A stretch of DNA of 63,332 nucleotides. Source: Neogemmobacter tilapiae. Lineage in GTDB: Bacteria > Pseudomonadota > Alphaproteobacteria > Rhodobacterales > Rhodobacteraceae. Positions within the stretch are counted from its first letter, which is position 1; each line of letters opens with the position of its first letter. The stretch is taken from the NCBI RefSeq assembly GCF_014652215.1, contig NZ_BMYJ01000009.1, positions 1-63,332 on the forward strand, in the 5' to 3' direction. Under the pieces are notes generated by a model. That model saw only the letters and a program-made list of their open reading frames with translations, did not search any database and had not been told where the DNA came from. A program made the position numbers and the translations under genes. This document shows positions 43,244 through 52,823 of the stretch, in pieces.

Positions 43244-44884
43244 CACCAATCTGACCCCGTCCACCGCCGCCCGCACAAAATCGGCGAACAGCGGATGGGG
43301 CGCGAAGGGTTTGGATTTCAGTTCCGGGTGGAACTGCACGCCGATGAACCAGGGGTGATCTTTCACCTCGACGATTTCCGGCAGGCGGCCATCGGGGGAC
43401 ATGCCGGAAAACTCCAGCCCGCAAGATTCCAGCTGTTTGCGATAGGCGATGTCCACCTCGTACCGGTGGCGGTGGCGTTCTTCGATCTCGGTTGCGCCGT
43501 AAACCTCGGAGACTTTCGATCCTGCCGCCAGACGCGCGGTATAGGCCCCCAGACGCATGGTGCCGCCCTTGTCGTCGCCGACCTTGCGCGCGACGATATG
43601 GTTGCCCTGCACCCATTCTTTCAGGTGATAGACGACGGGGGTAAAGCGTTTTGCGCCGGCCTCATGGTCAAATTCCTCGGAACCTGCATCGGAGACGCCG
43701 GCCAGATTGCGGGCCGCCTCGATCACCGCCATCTGCATGCCGAGACAGATGCCCAGATAGGGCACGCGCTTTTCGCGGGCGTATTGTGCGGCCTTGATTT
43801 TGCCCTCGGTCCCGCGTTCGCCAAAGCCGCCCGGCACGAGGATGGCCTGAAAGCGTTCCAGATAGGGGCCGGGGTCTTCGCGTTCAAAGATTTCCGCGTC
43901 GATCCATTCCGCCTTGACCCTTGTGCGGTTGGCCATGCCGCCATGGGTCAGCGCCTCGGCAATCGACTTATAGGCATCCTCAAGCTGGGTGTATTTGCCG
44001 ACGATGGCGACCCGAACCTCACCTTCCGCATGGGTCAGGCGGTCCATCACGTCTTCCCAGCGGGTCAGGTTCGGCTGGGGGGCCGGTTCGATGCCAAAGG
44101 CGTTCAGCACGGCCTGATCCAGGCCCGCACGGTGATAGGCGAGCGGGGCCTCATAGATCGTCTTCAGATCATAGGCGGGAATGACCGAATCTTTGCGGAC
44201 ATTGCAGAACAGGGCGATTTTCTCGCGTTCGCGTTCCGGGATCGGATGTTCCGAACGGCAGACCAGCACATCGGGGGCAAGGCCGATGCTTTGCAGTTCT
44301 TTGACGCTGTGCTGGGTGGGTTTGGTTTTCAACTCGCCACTGGCCGCCAGATAGGGCAGCAGGGTCAGGTGCATCAGGATGCATTCGCCGCGCGGGCGTT
44401 CGTGGATGAATTGGCGGATCGCCTCAAAGAAGGGCAGGCCTTCGATATCGCCCACGGTGCCGCCGATTTCGCAAAGCATGAAATCCACCTCATCCTCACC
44501 AATGCGGAGGAAATCTTTGATTTCATTGGTGACATGGGGGACGACCTGAATGGTCTTGCCCAGATAATCGCCGCGACGTTCCTTTTCCAACACGTTGGAA
44601 TAGATCCGGCCCGAGGAGATGCTGTCGGTTTTGCGCGCCGAGACACCGGTGAAGCGTTCGTAATGGCCAAGGTCCAGATCGGTTTCAGCGCCGTCATCGG
44701 TGACGAACACCTCACCATGTTCAAAGGGCGACATCGTGCCGGGATCGACGTTGAGATAGGGGTCAAGCTTGCGAAGGCGGACGGTATAGCCGCGGGCCTG
44801 CAACAGGGCGCCAAGGGCGGCAGAGGCAAGGCCTTTGCCAAGGGATGACACGACGCCCCCGGTGATGAAAATATAGCGCGCCAT
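43241..44884 (-). CDS. pyrG: CTP synthase
   Basis: A 547-residue enzyme that makes CTP from UTP, ATP and glutamine. The N-terminal synthetase domain starts [20 protein letters not shown] and has the [13 protein letters not shown] loop. The C-terminal class I glutamine amidotransferase has the nucleophile Cys in [12 protein letters not shown] and the His/Glu pair in [12 protein letters not shown] 44884 is preferred over an upstream in-frame start because it leads directly into the synthetase motif. The stop codon TAG (43243-43241) is the first triplet of a REP, so the native 3' end may have been replaced; the protein ends DGVRLV. Confidence 0.95.
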   Translation of the reverse strand: MARYIFITGGVVSSLGKGLASAALGALLQARGYTVRLRKLDPYLNVDPGTMSPFEHGEVFVTDDGAETDLDLGHYERFTGVSARKTDSISSGRIYSNVLEKERRGDYLGKTIQVVPHVTNEIKDFLRIGEDEVDFMLCEIGGTVGDIEGLPFFEAIRQFIHERPRGECILMHLTLLPYLAASGELKTKPTQHSVKELQSIGLAPDVLVCRSEHPIPEREREKIALFCNVRKDSVIPAYDLKTIYEAPLAYHRAGLDQAVLNAFGIEPAPQPNLTRWEDVMDRLTHAEGEVRVAIVGKYTQLEDAYKSIAEALTHGGMANRTRVKAEWIDAEIFEREDPGPYLERFQAILVPGGFGERGTEGKIKAAQYAREKRVPYLGICLGMQMAVIEAARNLAGVSDAGSEEFDHEAGAKRFTPVVYHLKEWVQGNHIVARKVGDDKGGTMRLGAYTARLAAGSKVSEVYGATEIEERHRHRYEVDIAYRKQLESCGLEFSGMSPDGRLPEIVEVKDHPWFIGVQFHPELKSKPFAPHPLFADFVRAAVDGVRLV

Positions 44885-45048
44885 GTGGTGAACCCCCGTG
44901 AATTTCCAATTGTGGACACGCGATTCGCCGAAGCAGATTCGCAGTATCACGGGAATAGAAGCCTAATCCCGTTTTGCAGGGTCCGCAAGCCGACCGCTAG
45001 ATGATGAAGAACATTTGTCGAACCGCCCCACAGATGGGGGCGGGGCGA

Positions 45049-45444
45049 TCAGTTGCCGCCTTCGGTCGCCGGTTCTGCCGGGGCGTCCGCGCGGGGCGGG
45101 GTGGCGGGGGCATCGGTGGCGGTGGGGGGCGTCAGGTCGCCGGTGAGGCCGGGCAGGGTGGTGGCCGGGGCCTCAGGCGCGGGCAGGTTGCCACCGAACT
45201 GATCGACGACCGAACGGCTGCCCGAATCTGCGGCGGCCAGAATGGTGAGGGTGATCGAGGTGGTGATGAAGCCTGCCGCGAGGATCCAGGTGAGCTTGGT
45301 CAGCGCGTTGGCGGCCTGACGGCCACCGGTCATGGCGGCATCGCCCCCCATCAGCCCGCCGCGCCCCTCAGAGCGTTGCAGCAGGACGATGCCCACCAAA
45401 AGGAGGGAAAGGATGAGGTGGATGGTCAGGACGACGTTTTGCAT
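45049..45444 (-). CDS. secG: Preprotein translocase subunit SecG
   Basis: A 131-residue membrane protein with two hydrophobic helices (NVVLTIHLILSLLLVGIVLL and LTWILAAGFITTSITLTILA) and the conserved GGLMGG loop, followed by a long Pro/Ala-rich tail typical of alphaproteobacterial SecG. It stimulates SecYEG protein export. Adjacent to pyrG, an order often conserved in Rhodobacterales. Confidence 0.93.
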   Translation of the reverse strand: MQNVVLTIHLILSLLLVGIVLLQRSEGRGGLMGGDAAMTGGRQAANALTKLTWILAAGFITTSITLTILAAADSGSRSVVDQFGGNLPAPEAPATTLPGLTGDLTPPTATDAPATPPRADAPAEPATEGGN

Positions 45445-45514
45445 GAACCCAAGGCCATTCAGGAAAGATGGGCCTATCTAGGCCGTGTTTGTGCCCGCCG
45501 CAAGCCCTTCGGCT

Positions 45515-45910
45515 TTAGTTGTCGACCTCATCGACGGAAGCCTGACCGGTGGCGCGTTGCCAGAGGAGAGACCAGGAAAGGCCGAGGCCCATGATGAGGG
45601 AAAGGCCCAGAAGGGCGAGCCAGCCGTTGAGGGCGGAATTGGTCAGGCCTAGCCAGCCCCAATCGTGGAACAGCCAGAGGAGAAGGCCAAAGACGGCGGC
45701 GATAAGGACGATGCCAAGCAGGCCGATGGAGCGGAGAGTGGCGAGAAGTTAGAGGCCAAGGCCAAGGGCGAGGAGGAGGCCAAGAAGGAGGACAAAGGGC
45801 ATCTGGGTGGAGAAATTCGCCTGGGCCCAGGTGACATAATTCCACTGGGTCGGGTTGAAGAAAGCGGCGGTCAGGCCAAAGGCCCCCAGCCAGCGCCACA
45901 GAAATCCCAT
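45515..45910 (-). pseudogene. DUF6524-like membrane protein gene with in-frame stop
   Basis: Reading minus from ATG 45910 gives GFLWRWLGAFGLTAAFFNPT and hydrophobic helices up to codon 53, then TAA at 45751-45749. In the same frame the family sequence continues (LLATLRSIGLLGIVLIAAVF, then WLALLGLSLIMGLGLSWSLL) to a natural stop at 45517. Both halves match the small Rhodobacteraceae DUF6524 membrane protein I know, so a single base change has broken one gene. It could be a pseudogene or a sequencing error; a read-through is less likely. It diverges from purA. Confidence 0.8.
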
Positions 45911-46052
45911 GTGAACCCCCTGTTTTGGGGGCATCCTGCCAAGGGCGGGGGCGTTAGGCAAGGGTGATGGGGGGAGGGGTCATTTTTCCGTTTCCCCCGG
46001 CGCGGGCAAGGGCTATAGGACGGGCGTTTGTGTTCAAGCGGGGAAGCGGATC

Positions 46053-47342
46053 ATGGCCAATGTCGTTGTTGTGGGCGCCCAGTGGGGCGATGAGGGCAAG
46101 GGCAAGATCGTGGACTGGCTGTCGGAACGCGCGGATGTGATCGCGCGGTTTCAGGGCGGGCACAATGCAGGGCATACGCTGGTCATTGATGGCAAGGTTT
46201 ACAAGCTGTCGCTGCTGCCTTCGGGGGTGGTGCGGGGCAAGATGTCGGTGATCGGGAACGGTGTGGTGCTGGACCCTTGGGCGTTGCTGTCGGAAATTGA
46301 GCGGTTGGGCGGGCAGGGAGTGCATGTGAGCCCTGAGACGCTGATGATCGCGGAAAACACGCCCTTGATCCTGCCGGTGCATGGCGAATTGGATCGGGCG
46401 CGGGAAAATCAGAATTCGGTGGCGAAAATCGGCACGACGGGGCGGGGCATTGGGCCGGCCTATGAGGATAAAGTGGGGCGGCGGACTGTCCGGGTGGCGG
46501 ATCTGGCGGATGAGCCGACGCTGGACCTGCGGTTGGATCGTTTGCTGACGCACCACAACGCGCTGCGGGCGGGGCTGGGGCTGGAAGCGGTGGACAGGGC
46601 AGCGCTGAAAGCGGCGCTGATGGAAGTGGCTCCGAAAATCTTGCCCTATGCGAAACCGGTCTGGAAGGTGATGCATGACGCCCGCCGGGCGGGGAAACGC
46701 ATTTTGTTTGAAGGCGCGCAGGGTTCGCTTTTGGACATCGACTTTGGCACCTATCCCTTTGTCACCTCGTCGAACACCCTTGCGGGGATGGCGGCGACGG
46801 GCACGGGGCTTGGGCCGACCGCGATTGATTTCGTGCTGGGGATCGTGAAGGCCTATACGACCCGCGTGGGCGAGGGGCCGTTCCCGTCAGAACTGTTTGA
46901 CGAAGACGGCGTGCGGCTGGGTGAGCGGGGGCATGAGTTTGGCACCGTCACGGGCCGCAAACGGCGTTGCGGCTGGTTTGATGCGGTTCTGGTGCGGCAG
47001 ACCTGTGCCACCAGCGGCGTGTCGGGCATCGCCTTGACCAAGCTGGATGTGCTGGACGGGTTCAAGACGCTGAAAATCTGTGTGGGCTATGATCTGGATG
47101 GGCAGCGGCTGGATTATCTGCCGACCGCGGCGAACCTTCAGGCCCGTGTGACGCCGATCTATGAAGAAATGGAAGGCTGGAGCGAAAGCACGGCGGGGGC
47201 GCGTTCCTGGGCCGATCTGCCGGGGGCGGCGATCAAATATGTGCGGCGGATTGAAGAACTGATCCAATGCCCGGTGGCGCTGCTGTCGACCAGCCCAGAG
47301 CGCGACGACACGATCCTTGTGACCGACCCCTTTGCGGACTGA
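46053..47342 (+). CDS. purA: Adenylosuccinate synthetase
   Basis: A 429-residue GTP-dependent enzyme of AMP synthesis (IMP + aspartate). The P-loop [16 protein letters not shown] opens the protein; [27 protein letters not shown] and [10 protein letters not shown] are family signatures, and the length matches exactly. The upstream 140 bases carry the divergent promoter with the DUF6524 gene. A DUF2842 gene follows after 3 bases. Confidence 0.96.
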   Translation: MANVVVVGAQWGDEGKGKIVDWLSERADVIARFQGGHNAGHTLVIDGKVYKLSLLPSGVVRGKMSVIGNGVVLDPWALLSEIERLGGQGVHVSPETLMIAENTPLILPVHGELDRARENQNSVAKIGTTGRGIGPAYEDKVGRRTVRVADLADEPTLDLRLDRLLTHHNALRAGLGLEAVDRAALKAALMEVAPKILPYAKPVWKVMHDARRAGKRILFEGAQGSLLDIDFGTYPFVTSSNTLAGMAATGTGLGPTAIDFVLGIVKAYTTRVGEGPFPSELFDEDGVRLGERGHEFGTVTGRKRRCGWFDAVLVRQTCATSGVSGIALTKLDVLDGFKTLKICVGYDLDGQRLDYLPTAANLQARVTPIYEEMEGWSESTAGARSWADLPGAAIKYVRRIEELIQCPVALLSTSPERDDTILVTDPFAD

Positions 47343-47345
47343 GCC

Positions 47346-47576
47346 ATGGCCCTGTCCTATAAGGCCAAGAAACGTCTGTCGCTTTTGATCCTGTTGGTGG
47401 GCTTACCTGTCTATATCGGGCTGGCTTGGTTTTTGGTCAGCCTGTTTGAACGGCCCAATATGGTGATCGAACTGGGCATCTATATCGGTCTGGGGATTGT
47501 CTGGGCCGTGCCGTTCAAGGCGGTGTTCCGGGGCATCGGACAGCCCGACCCCAATGAAAAGGCCGAAGGCGAATAG
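47346..47576 (+). CDS. DUF2842 small membrane protein
   Basis: A 76-residue protein with two predicted helices (LLILLVGLPVYIGLAWFLV, IELGIYIGLGIVWAVPFKAV) and the conserved SYKAKKRLS start. The family is frequent beside purA in alphaproteobacteria; its function is unknown. It starts 3 bases after the purA stop, so it is co-transcribed. Confidence 0.88.
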   Translation: MALSYKAKKRLSLLILLVGLPVYIGLAWFLVSLFERPNMVIELGIYIGLGIVWAVPFKAVFRGIGQPDPNEKAEGE

Positions 47577-47612
47577 CCCCCGGCCCCTTTTCCCTACCGC
47601 CTGGTGGCGGGA

Positions 47613-49469
47613 TCAGCTCATGATATCGCGGGCTTGGCGCATCAGCTCTGAGTCGTCGGTCACGACATATTGGCCCTGCCGCACCCTTTCAATCTTGCCT
47701 GCTTTGACCAGATCGGCAAAGGCCTGCATCCCGTCTTCTTTCGCAAAGCCCGGCAGGCCGGGGGCCGATGCGATCTGGCGCAGGAGATTGGCGGGCGAGA
47801 AATGCGGGCGGCATTCGATCATCGCCGCGTAGACGCCGGCCGCCTGAATCACCTCGTCCAACTCTTCCGCACCCAGACGCTGGGCGAATTCGGTGAAATC
47901 AGCCGGGTCAAAGAATTCGCCGCCATCGGCAAATTCCTCTTCGTCTTCATCCTCGACCATGCTGTTCAGCAAAACCGGCTCTAGCACTGGCCCCGGCGCA
48001 GGGGCGGCGTTGCCGCCCGCCACGGCGACCCGGCGCGGGCGCAGAGGTTCGTCCACCGGCGTTGCTGCGGGGGCAGGGCGGTCGATCCGCTGTTCCGAAA
48101 CCAGCACCAGCACCGGGGGGCGGTCAGCCTCGTCTTCCTGATCCTCGCCCACGATTTGCGAGAATTCCTGCCGATAGGCGTCGGCGGGGTCTTGATCGAG
48201 CCCCAACGGATCTTCGCCCAATTCGCGGTCGGCCTGAGTGGTTGCGACAGCGGCTTTGAGATGGGCAATGGCGGACCAGCGCGCGCGCTGTTCTGGGACA
48301 TCCATTTCCGAATTGGTCTGGGCAATCAGACGCCCGATTTCGGCATCGTCCTGACCATCGTCCAGCAGGCGGCGCATCCCGGCGCCACTGGCCAGTTCGG
48401 CCTGGCTAACGCGGATCATCTTGGCCTTGGCGCGGCGCAGTTTATCAAGGGGCGAGCCTTCGCCGTCCAAAGCGCCAGCCGGGCCTTCGTCCGTCAGATT
48501 GTCGGGCGCACGACTGCGGGATTTCGAATCGGTGTCCATGTTGAAGGCCATAGCGGCACGGATGGTTTCGGCCAGTTGGGCGTCCAGCAATTCATCATCA
48601 ACGGCATCATCGCTATCGGCCACCTCAAGTGCGGCATCGACCTCTTCCAAAGTGGCCTCGACGACGTCGGCCTCATCCTCGTGCCCGGCGGCACGAGCCG
48701 CAGGGGGCGGGGCGTCGATTCCAAGGAAGGCGGCCTGATCGTGCAACTGCCAATCATCAATGCCTTCCATAGCATCGTCGTCGGTCAGATCATCGGCCCC
48801 GGCTTTGGCCACAGGACGGGGGAGGGGGATGTCGTCTTCTTCGTCGTCGACCTCATCCTCGACAACGGGGCGGGCGTCGGTCAGTTGGTCCCGAACATCG
48901 TCGTGCAGAACCAAGGCACCGGCCATGCCGGCGACCTCAACCGTGTCTTGCCAGGGGTTGCCATTGTCGTCGTCCTGTTCAACGGACAAGGCGTTGCCGA
49001 CACGATCAAGCATGGCGGCGGCCTGTTCGACGGGCAAAGCCTCGGTTGTGACATCGACAGCGGCCTGCGCCTGGGCTTGGGCCGCCTGACGGATGCGCAT
49101 AAGTTTGGCCGCGACGCCTTCGATGGGGCCCTGACCCGGCGCAGTGCGCTGAACCGGCACGTTGAGCGATTGCCGCAGCGGGGGGAGGCTGGGCGGGGCA
49201 CCCTCGGCCGGGTCGGAGGCAGTCAGGAAGACGGAGCCATCCTCACGCACCTTGGCATCGACACGGCGGCGCAGTTCGCGTTCGGCGATGCGGTGCAGCA
49301 TGGCGGCATCGGGGGTGGGCGGTTCCGAGCCGAAGAAACGGTCGCTGGATGCAAGATCGCGGAAATATTCCGCGATGATCTTCATCGTGGTCAGCGGATC
49401 TTCGAAACCCTCTAGCGTGCACGAAAACGTGCCGTAAGAGACGGTCAGGATTTTGCTGGCTCCGGTCAT
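47613..49469 (-). CDS. Long acidic protein, Rhodobacterales-specific
   Basis: A 618-residue protein from ATG 49469 (weak GGGTGA site). The conserved N-terminus (ILTVSYGTFSCTLEGFEDPL, then TTMKIIAEYFRDLASSDRFF) and C-terminus (LLRQIASAPGLPGFAKEDGM, QYVVTDDSELMRQARDIM) flank a long acidic, low-complexity middle rich in Asp/Glu (VVEDEVDDEEDDIPLPRPVA). The C-terminal part looks like a winged helix. It is often misnamed CheA in automated annotation, but I see no histidine kinase motif. Function unknown, possibly a nucleoid or cell-cycle scaffold. Confidence 0.75.
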   Translation of the reverse strand: MTGASKILTVSYGTFSCTLEGFEDPLTTMKIIAEYFRDLASSDRFFGSEPPTPDAAMLHRIAERELRRRVDAKVREDGSVFLTASDPAEGAPPSLPPLRQSLNVPVQRTAPGQGPIEGVAAKLMRIRQAAQAQAQAAVDVTTEALPVEQAAAMLDRVGNALSVEQDDDNGNPWQDTVEVAGMAGALVLHDDVRDQLTDARPVVEDEVDDEEDDIPLPRPVAKAGADDLTDDDAMEGIDDWQLHDQAAFLGIDAPPPAARAAGHEDEADVVEATLEEVDAALEVADSDDAVDDELLDAQLAETIRAAMAFNMDTDSKSRSRAPDNLTDEGPAGALDGEGSPLDKLRRAKAKMIRVSQAELASGAGMRRLLDDGQDDAEIGRLIAQTNSEMDVPEQRARWSAIAHLKAAVATTQADRELGEDPLGLDQDPADAYRQEFSQIVGEDQEDEADRPPVLVLVSEQRIDRPAPAATPVDEPLRPRRVAVAGGNAAPAPGPVLEPVLLNSMVEDEDEEEFADGGEFFDPADFTEFAQRLGAEELDEVIQAAGVYAAMIECRPHFSPANLLRQIASAPGLPGFAKEDGMQAFADLVKAGKIERVRQGQYVVTDDSELMRQARDIMS

Positions 49470-49605
49470 TGGTCGGTCACCCAGAATCGTCTGCGCAGGC
49501 CGATTGCCTGCTTTCACTGGTATCTCATTCAGAGATAGGGGTAATTTAAAGGATGGATTATGGCTATTGGCCCTATCCTGCGCCATAATTCGGGACAATT
49601 TCAAT

Positions 49606-50274
49606 ATGTCAGCCAAGATTGTTGAGACGACAGAGGGGATCACGCTGTTGGCGGGGGGGCCAGCGACCAGACGTGACCTGTCTTTGGCCTTGGCGCGGGC
49701 CCCGGTTTTGGTGGCGGCGGATGGGGGGGCAAACCGGGCTTTGGCCCTGGGTTTGATGCCCGAAGCAGCGATTGGCGATTTCGACAGCATCCGTGCAGGG
49801 GCGCGGGAGGCGCTGGGGCCGGGGCGGCTTTTGCATATTGGGGAACAGGAAAGCACGGATTTCGACAAGGCGCTGGGGGCGGTGTCGGCGCCGTTCATCA
49901 TCGGTCTGGGGGCGCTGGGGGGGCGGGTGGATCATGCGCTGGCGGTTTTGCATACGCTGGTGCATCGGGCGGCCCATCATGTGGTGCTGCTGGGGGGGCC
50001 GGATGTGGTCTTTGCGGCGGCACCGGGGCGGTGGCTGGATCTGGCGCTGGGGGCGGGGGATCGGTTGTCGCTGTTTCCGCTGGCGGCAGTGATGGGGGAA
50101 AGCGAGGGGCTGGAATGGCCGATCAAGGGGTTGGCGTTCGACCCGGCGCGCAAGATCGGGACGTCGAACCGGGTGACGAAGGGGCCGGTGCGGCTGCGGT
50201 TCGAGGGAGAGGGGATGATCGTGATCCTGCCGCGGCGGCGGCTGGATGCGGTGCTTAGGGCGCTTCGTCCATAA
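49606..50274 (+). CDS. thiN: Thiamine pyrophosphokinase
   Basis: A 222-residue enzyme transferring pyrophosphate from ATP to thiamine to give TPP. Family motifs APVLVAADGGANRAL, AAIGDFDSI and ESTDFDKALGA are clear, with TSNRVTKGPVRLR in the C-terminal domain. ATG 49606 is chosen because the thiamine kinase fold begins a few residues later. It converges with the EamA transporter gene (overlap 20 bases). No TPP riboswitch is visible upstream. Confidence 0.92.
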   Translation: MSAKIVETTEGITLLAGGPATRRDLSLALARAPVLVAADGGANRALALGLMPEAAIGDFDSIRAGAREALGPGRLLHIGEQESTDFDKALGAVSAPFIIGLGALGGRVDHALAVLHTLVHRAAHHVVLLGGPDVVFAAAPGRWLDLALGAGDRLSLFPLAAVMGESEGLEWPIKGLAFDPARKIGTSNRVTKGPVRLRFEGEGMIVILPRRRLDAVLRALRP

Positions 50275-51187
50275 GAAGCTGGGCGCTGCGGCGGCCCTTG
50301 GCGGCGACCTGTTCGCGGTGAACGAGGTAGAGGCCTGCGACAATGATGATGACGATGCCGACCCATGTAAGGGGCGTGGGCCAGTCGCCATAGATGAGAT
50401 AGCCGAGGATGACGGCGACGACGATTTCAAAATACTGAAGGGGGGCGACGGTGGCGGCGGGGGCGAATTTGAGGGCGTAGGTGATGCAGATATGGGCAAC
50501 ACAGGCCCAGAAGCCGACGCCGAAAAGCCAAAGCCAGGCAGCGCCTTGGGGCATGACGGGATCAAGCTGGGTCCAGCCTGTGCCGTTGGCGATGAAAAGG
50601 ACAGGGAGGCACAACAGGGTTCCGGCGATGGAGGTGTGAAGCTGCATCGTGACGGGATGGATGTTGGCGGCCATGGCGCGGGTGATGAGCATGTAGCCGC
50701 CGAAAAGGAAGGCGGTGCCCAAGGGAAAGAGGGCGACAAGGCCGAAGGCGGCGAGGGAGGGCTGGATGACGAGCATGGCCCCGGCAAAGGCCACCAGCGA
50801 GGCGAGGATGCGGCGGGGGCCTATGCTGTCGCCAAAAAGCCAGAAGCCCAAGAACAGGACGATGAAGGGCTCGACAAAGACGATGGCCAAGGCATCGGCC
50901 ACCGGCATGACCGAGACGCCCGAGACAAAGCAGAAGGTGGACAGGATGAGGAATGCCGCGCGGAGCGTGAGCCAGCCCGCCATTTTCGCATCGACGCGCC
51001 AGGAAAGGCCCATGATCAGGGCGACGGGGACCATCAGCGCGCCTTGGACCACAAAGCGGGCGGCGGTGATTTGACCGACGGGAATGGTTTCGGTGGCCAG
51101 CTTGGAGGCGAAATCCAAGAGCGGGCCAAACAGGCAGAAGATCAGCATCAGAATGACGCCGGGCAGGGTGCGGTCAGGTTGGGTCAT
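50255..51187 (-). CDS. EamA/DMT-family transporter
   Basis: A 310-residue membrane protein with about ten helices in two EamA repeats (ILMLIFCLFGPLLDFASKLA, YFEIVVAVILGYLIYGDWPT). Such proteins export amino acids or other small metabolites, but the substrate cannot be read. Stop overlaps the thiN end. It diverges from the first RTX gene. Confidence 0.88.
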   Translation of the reverse strand: MTQPDRTLPGVILMLIFCLFGPLLDFASKLATETIPVGQITAARFVVQGALMVPVALIMGLSWRVDAKMAGWLTLRAAFLILSTFCFVSGVSVMPVADALAIVFVEPFIVLFLGFWLFGDSIGPRRILASLVAFAGAMLVIQPSLAAFGLVALFPLGTAFLFGGYMLITRAMAANIHPVTMQLHTSIAGTLLCLPVLFIANGTGWTQLDPVMPQGAAWLWLFGVGFWACVAHICITYALKFAPAATVAPLQYFEIVVAVILGYLIYGDWPTPLTWVGIVIIIVAGLYLVHREQVAAKGRRSAQLLMDEAP

Positions 51188-51404
51188 GAGGAAGGGCTAA
51201 CGGCGCGGTCGGGGCCTGTCCAGCCGCGTTGCGCCGCGATGATGTCGCGATTGGCCTAAACCCCGGAAAAAGGCGCTTAAACCGGGGGTATAGAGCGGCC
51301 CGCTTTGGGTTTTGCGCGGCTGGCCCTGTGGCGCAGGTTGCCGCTAGGTCGGGGAGAGGCCCGGTTTGGGCCGTGCGACATATTCATCCAAAGGATCACA
51401 AAAG
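51188..51404. promoter_or_regulatory. Divergent control region, EamA transporter / RTX family
   Basis: A 217-base intergenic region driving the EamA gene leftward and the first RTX gene rightward. An AAGGA site lies before the RTX ATG. I see no strong operator palindrome. Promoters are expected here but not clearly readable. Confidence 0.35.
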
Positions 51405-52691
51405 ATGGCTTTGATCAAAGCACGTGACAAGGTCACGACCGACACCGCCTTTGTTCTGAAGGCGGGACAAGACCTGCTGATTGGGGCAGGGGTCGATGTT
51501 TTTGCTGTGGGCGGTAACTATGGCGTGGTGGATACGGCGCCGGGCAACCAGATCACGGTGAATGGCACCCTGTCGGCGGCTTTGGCGATCTATCTGACGG
51601 ATCATGTGGCGGGGCCGGAGAATGCGGCGATGGCCGGGACGGGCATCACGCAGATCAGCATTGGGGCTGAGGGCAAGGTGATGGCGGATGGGGATGCGGT
51701 CCGCATGACCCGTTCGGCAGAGATCATCAACCGGGGTTACATCGGGGCGGATGATGGGATCGTGGCCCCCGATATCGAGGGTGGGGCGACTTTGCGTCTG
51801 GTGAACCACGGCACGATCCGGGTGCAGGATTATGCCGTGGACAGTGCGAAGGCGCGGGCGGTGATTGTGAACAACGGGTTGATATTCAGCGAGTTTGAAA
51901 GCGCGATCAATCTGGCCTCGAGCGATGATGTGCTGGTGAACCGGGGCACGATCCGGGGCGGGGTCTGGCTGAATGAGGGCGATGATCGTTTTGACGGTCG
52001 GGGCGGCAAGGTTCTGGGGGGCGACTCCTATGTCTCGGGTGGCGGCGGGAATGATCATTTCGTGCTGGATGGTTTGAATGATCGGGTCTGGGGCGGTGCG
52101 GGCGATGACACGCTGGATTTTCGGCACACGGCCAAGGGGGTGGATATTGTCCTGCTGAATCAGGTGGATCTGGTGCCGTCTGCCGCCGGGCCGCAGCGCA
52201 GCTATTCGGATTTCGAGATTTTGCTGGGCGGGTCGGGGCGTGACCGCTTTGTCGGGGATCTTTATGAAAATCGGCTGGTGGGCCATGCCGGGGCCGATAC
52301 TTTGGACGGGCGCGGTGGGAATGACACGCTGATTGGCGGGCAAGGGCGCGATGTGCTGATCGGCGGGGCGGGGGATGATGTCTTTCGCTTTGACGCCCGT
52401 GCCGATGCGGGGGACCGGGTTCGGGATTTCTCGAACGACGGGCAGGACGATTCCTTTGCGTTTCGCAAGGCGGTGTTCGGCGCGGGGATGGATCGTGGCC
52501 TGATCGAGGAAAGCGCTTTTATCGCCGGGGCGACGAACCGGGCGGGCGATACCGGCGACCGTTTCATCTTTCGCACCACGGACAGCACGCTGTGGTTTGA
52601 CGCCGATGGCACAGGGCGACAACCGGCGATTCTGATCGCCGATCTGAAGGATGGGGTGGTGATCTCGGCCTTGGATATTTTCATCGTTTGA
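51405..52691 (+). CDS. RTX/beta-helix secreted-type protein, paralog 1
   Basis: A 428-residue protein without Sec signal peptide. The first half has short beta-helix-like repeats with an N-x-G-x-I pattern (LVNHGTIRV, VNNGLIFSE, LVNRGTIRGGV). The second half holds calcium-binding RTX nonapeptides (GGAGDDTLDF, ARGGNDTLIGGQGRDVL-like, IGGAGDDVF). The last 60 residues (DRFIFRTTDSTLWFDADGTG, then ILIADLKDG...DIFIV) match the other three paralogs and end in the short hydrophobic tail typical of type I secretion signals. No type I secretion genes are in the window. A terminator follows at 52715. Confidence 0.85.
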   Translation: MALIKARDKVTTDTAFVLKAGQDLLIGAGVDVFAVGGNYGVVDTAPGNQITVNGTLSAALAIYLTDHVAGPENAAMAGTGITQISIGAEGKVMADGDAVRMTRSAEIINRGYIGADDGIVAPDIEGGATLRLVNHGTIRVQDYAVDSAKARAVIVNNGLIFSEFESAINLASSDDVLVNRGTIRGGVWLNEGDDRFDGRGGKVLGGDSYVSGGGGNDHFVLDGLNDRVWGGAGDDTLDFRHTAKGVDIVLLNQVDLVPSAAGPQRSYSDFEILLGGSGRDRFVGDLYENRLVGHAGADTLDGRGGNDTLIGGQGRDVLIGGAGDDVFRFDARADAGDRVRDFSNDGQDDSFAFRKAVFGAGMDRGLIEESAFIAGATNRAGDTGDRFIFRTTDSTLWFDADGTGRQPAILIADLKDGVVISALDIFIV

Positions 52692-52714
52692 CGATCTTTG
52701 CGGCGCGGTGGCAC

Positions 52715-52739
52715 GGGGCGGGGCTTTCCCCGCCCCTTT
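52715..52739 (+). terminator. Intrinsic terminator after RTX paralog 1
   Basis: GGGGCGGGG and CCCCGCCCC (9-bp stem) around a CTTT loop, followed by TTT. Located between RTX paralogs 1 and 2, so each may be a separate transcript. Confidence 0.75.
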
Positions 52740-52823
52740 CGCTGTCGCAGGGTAAAATTTGTTGGCAGATCGCACCTTCACGCCTAGGTTGCGGGCGTTT
52801 TCATATGCATTGCGGAGGCACAG

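Noticed and set aside
45010-45048. Terminator after secG
   Set aside because: A GC-rich stem is possible (CCGCCCC with GGGGCGG), but no T-run follows on the minus strand, so it was not called.
49470-49605. TPP riboswitch before thiamine pyrophosphokinase
   Set aside because: I could not find the conserved CTGAGA and ACCTGA-type elements in the 136 bases upstream.
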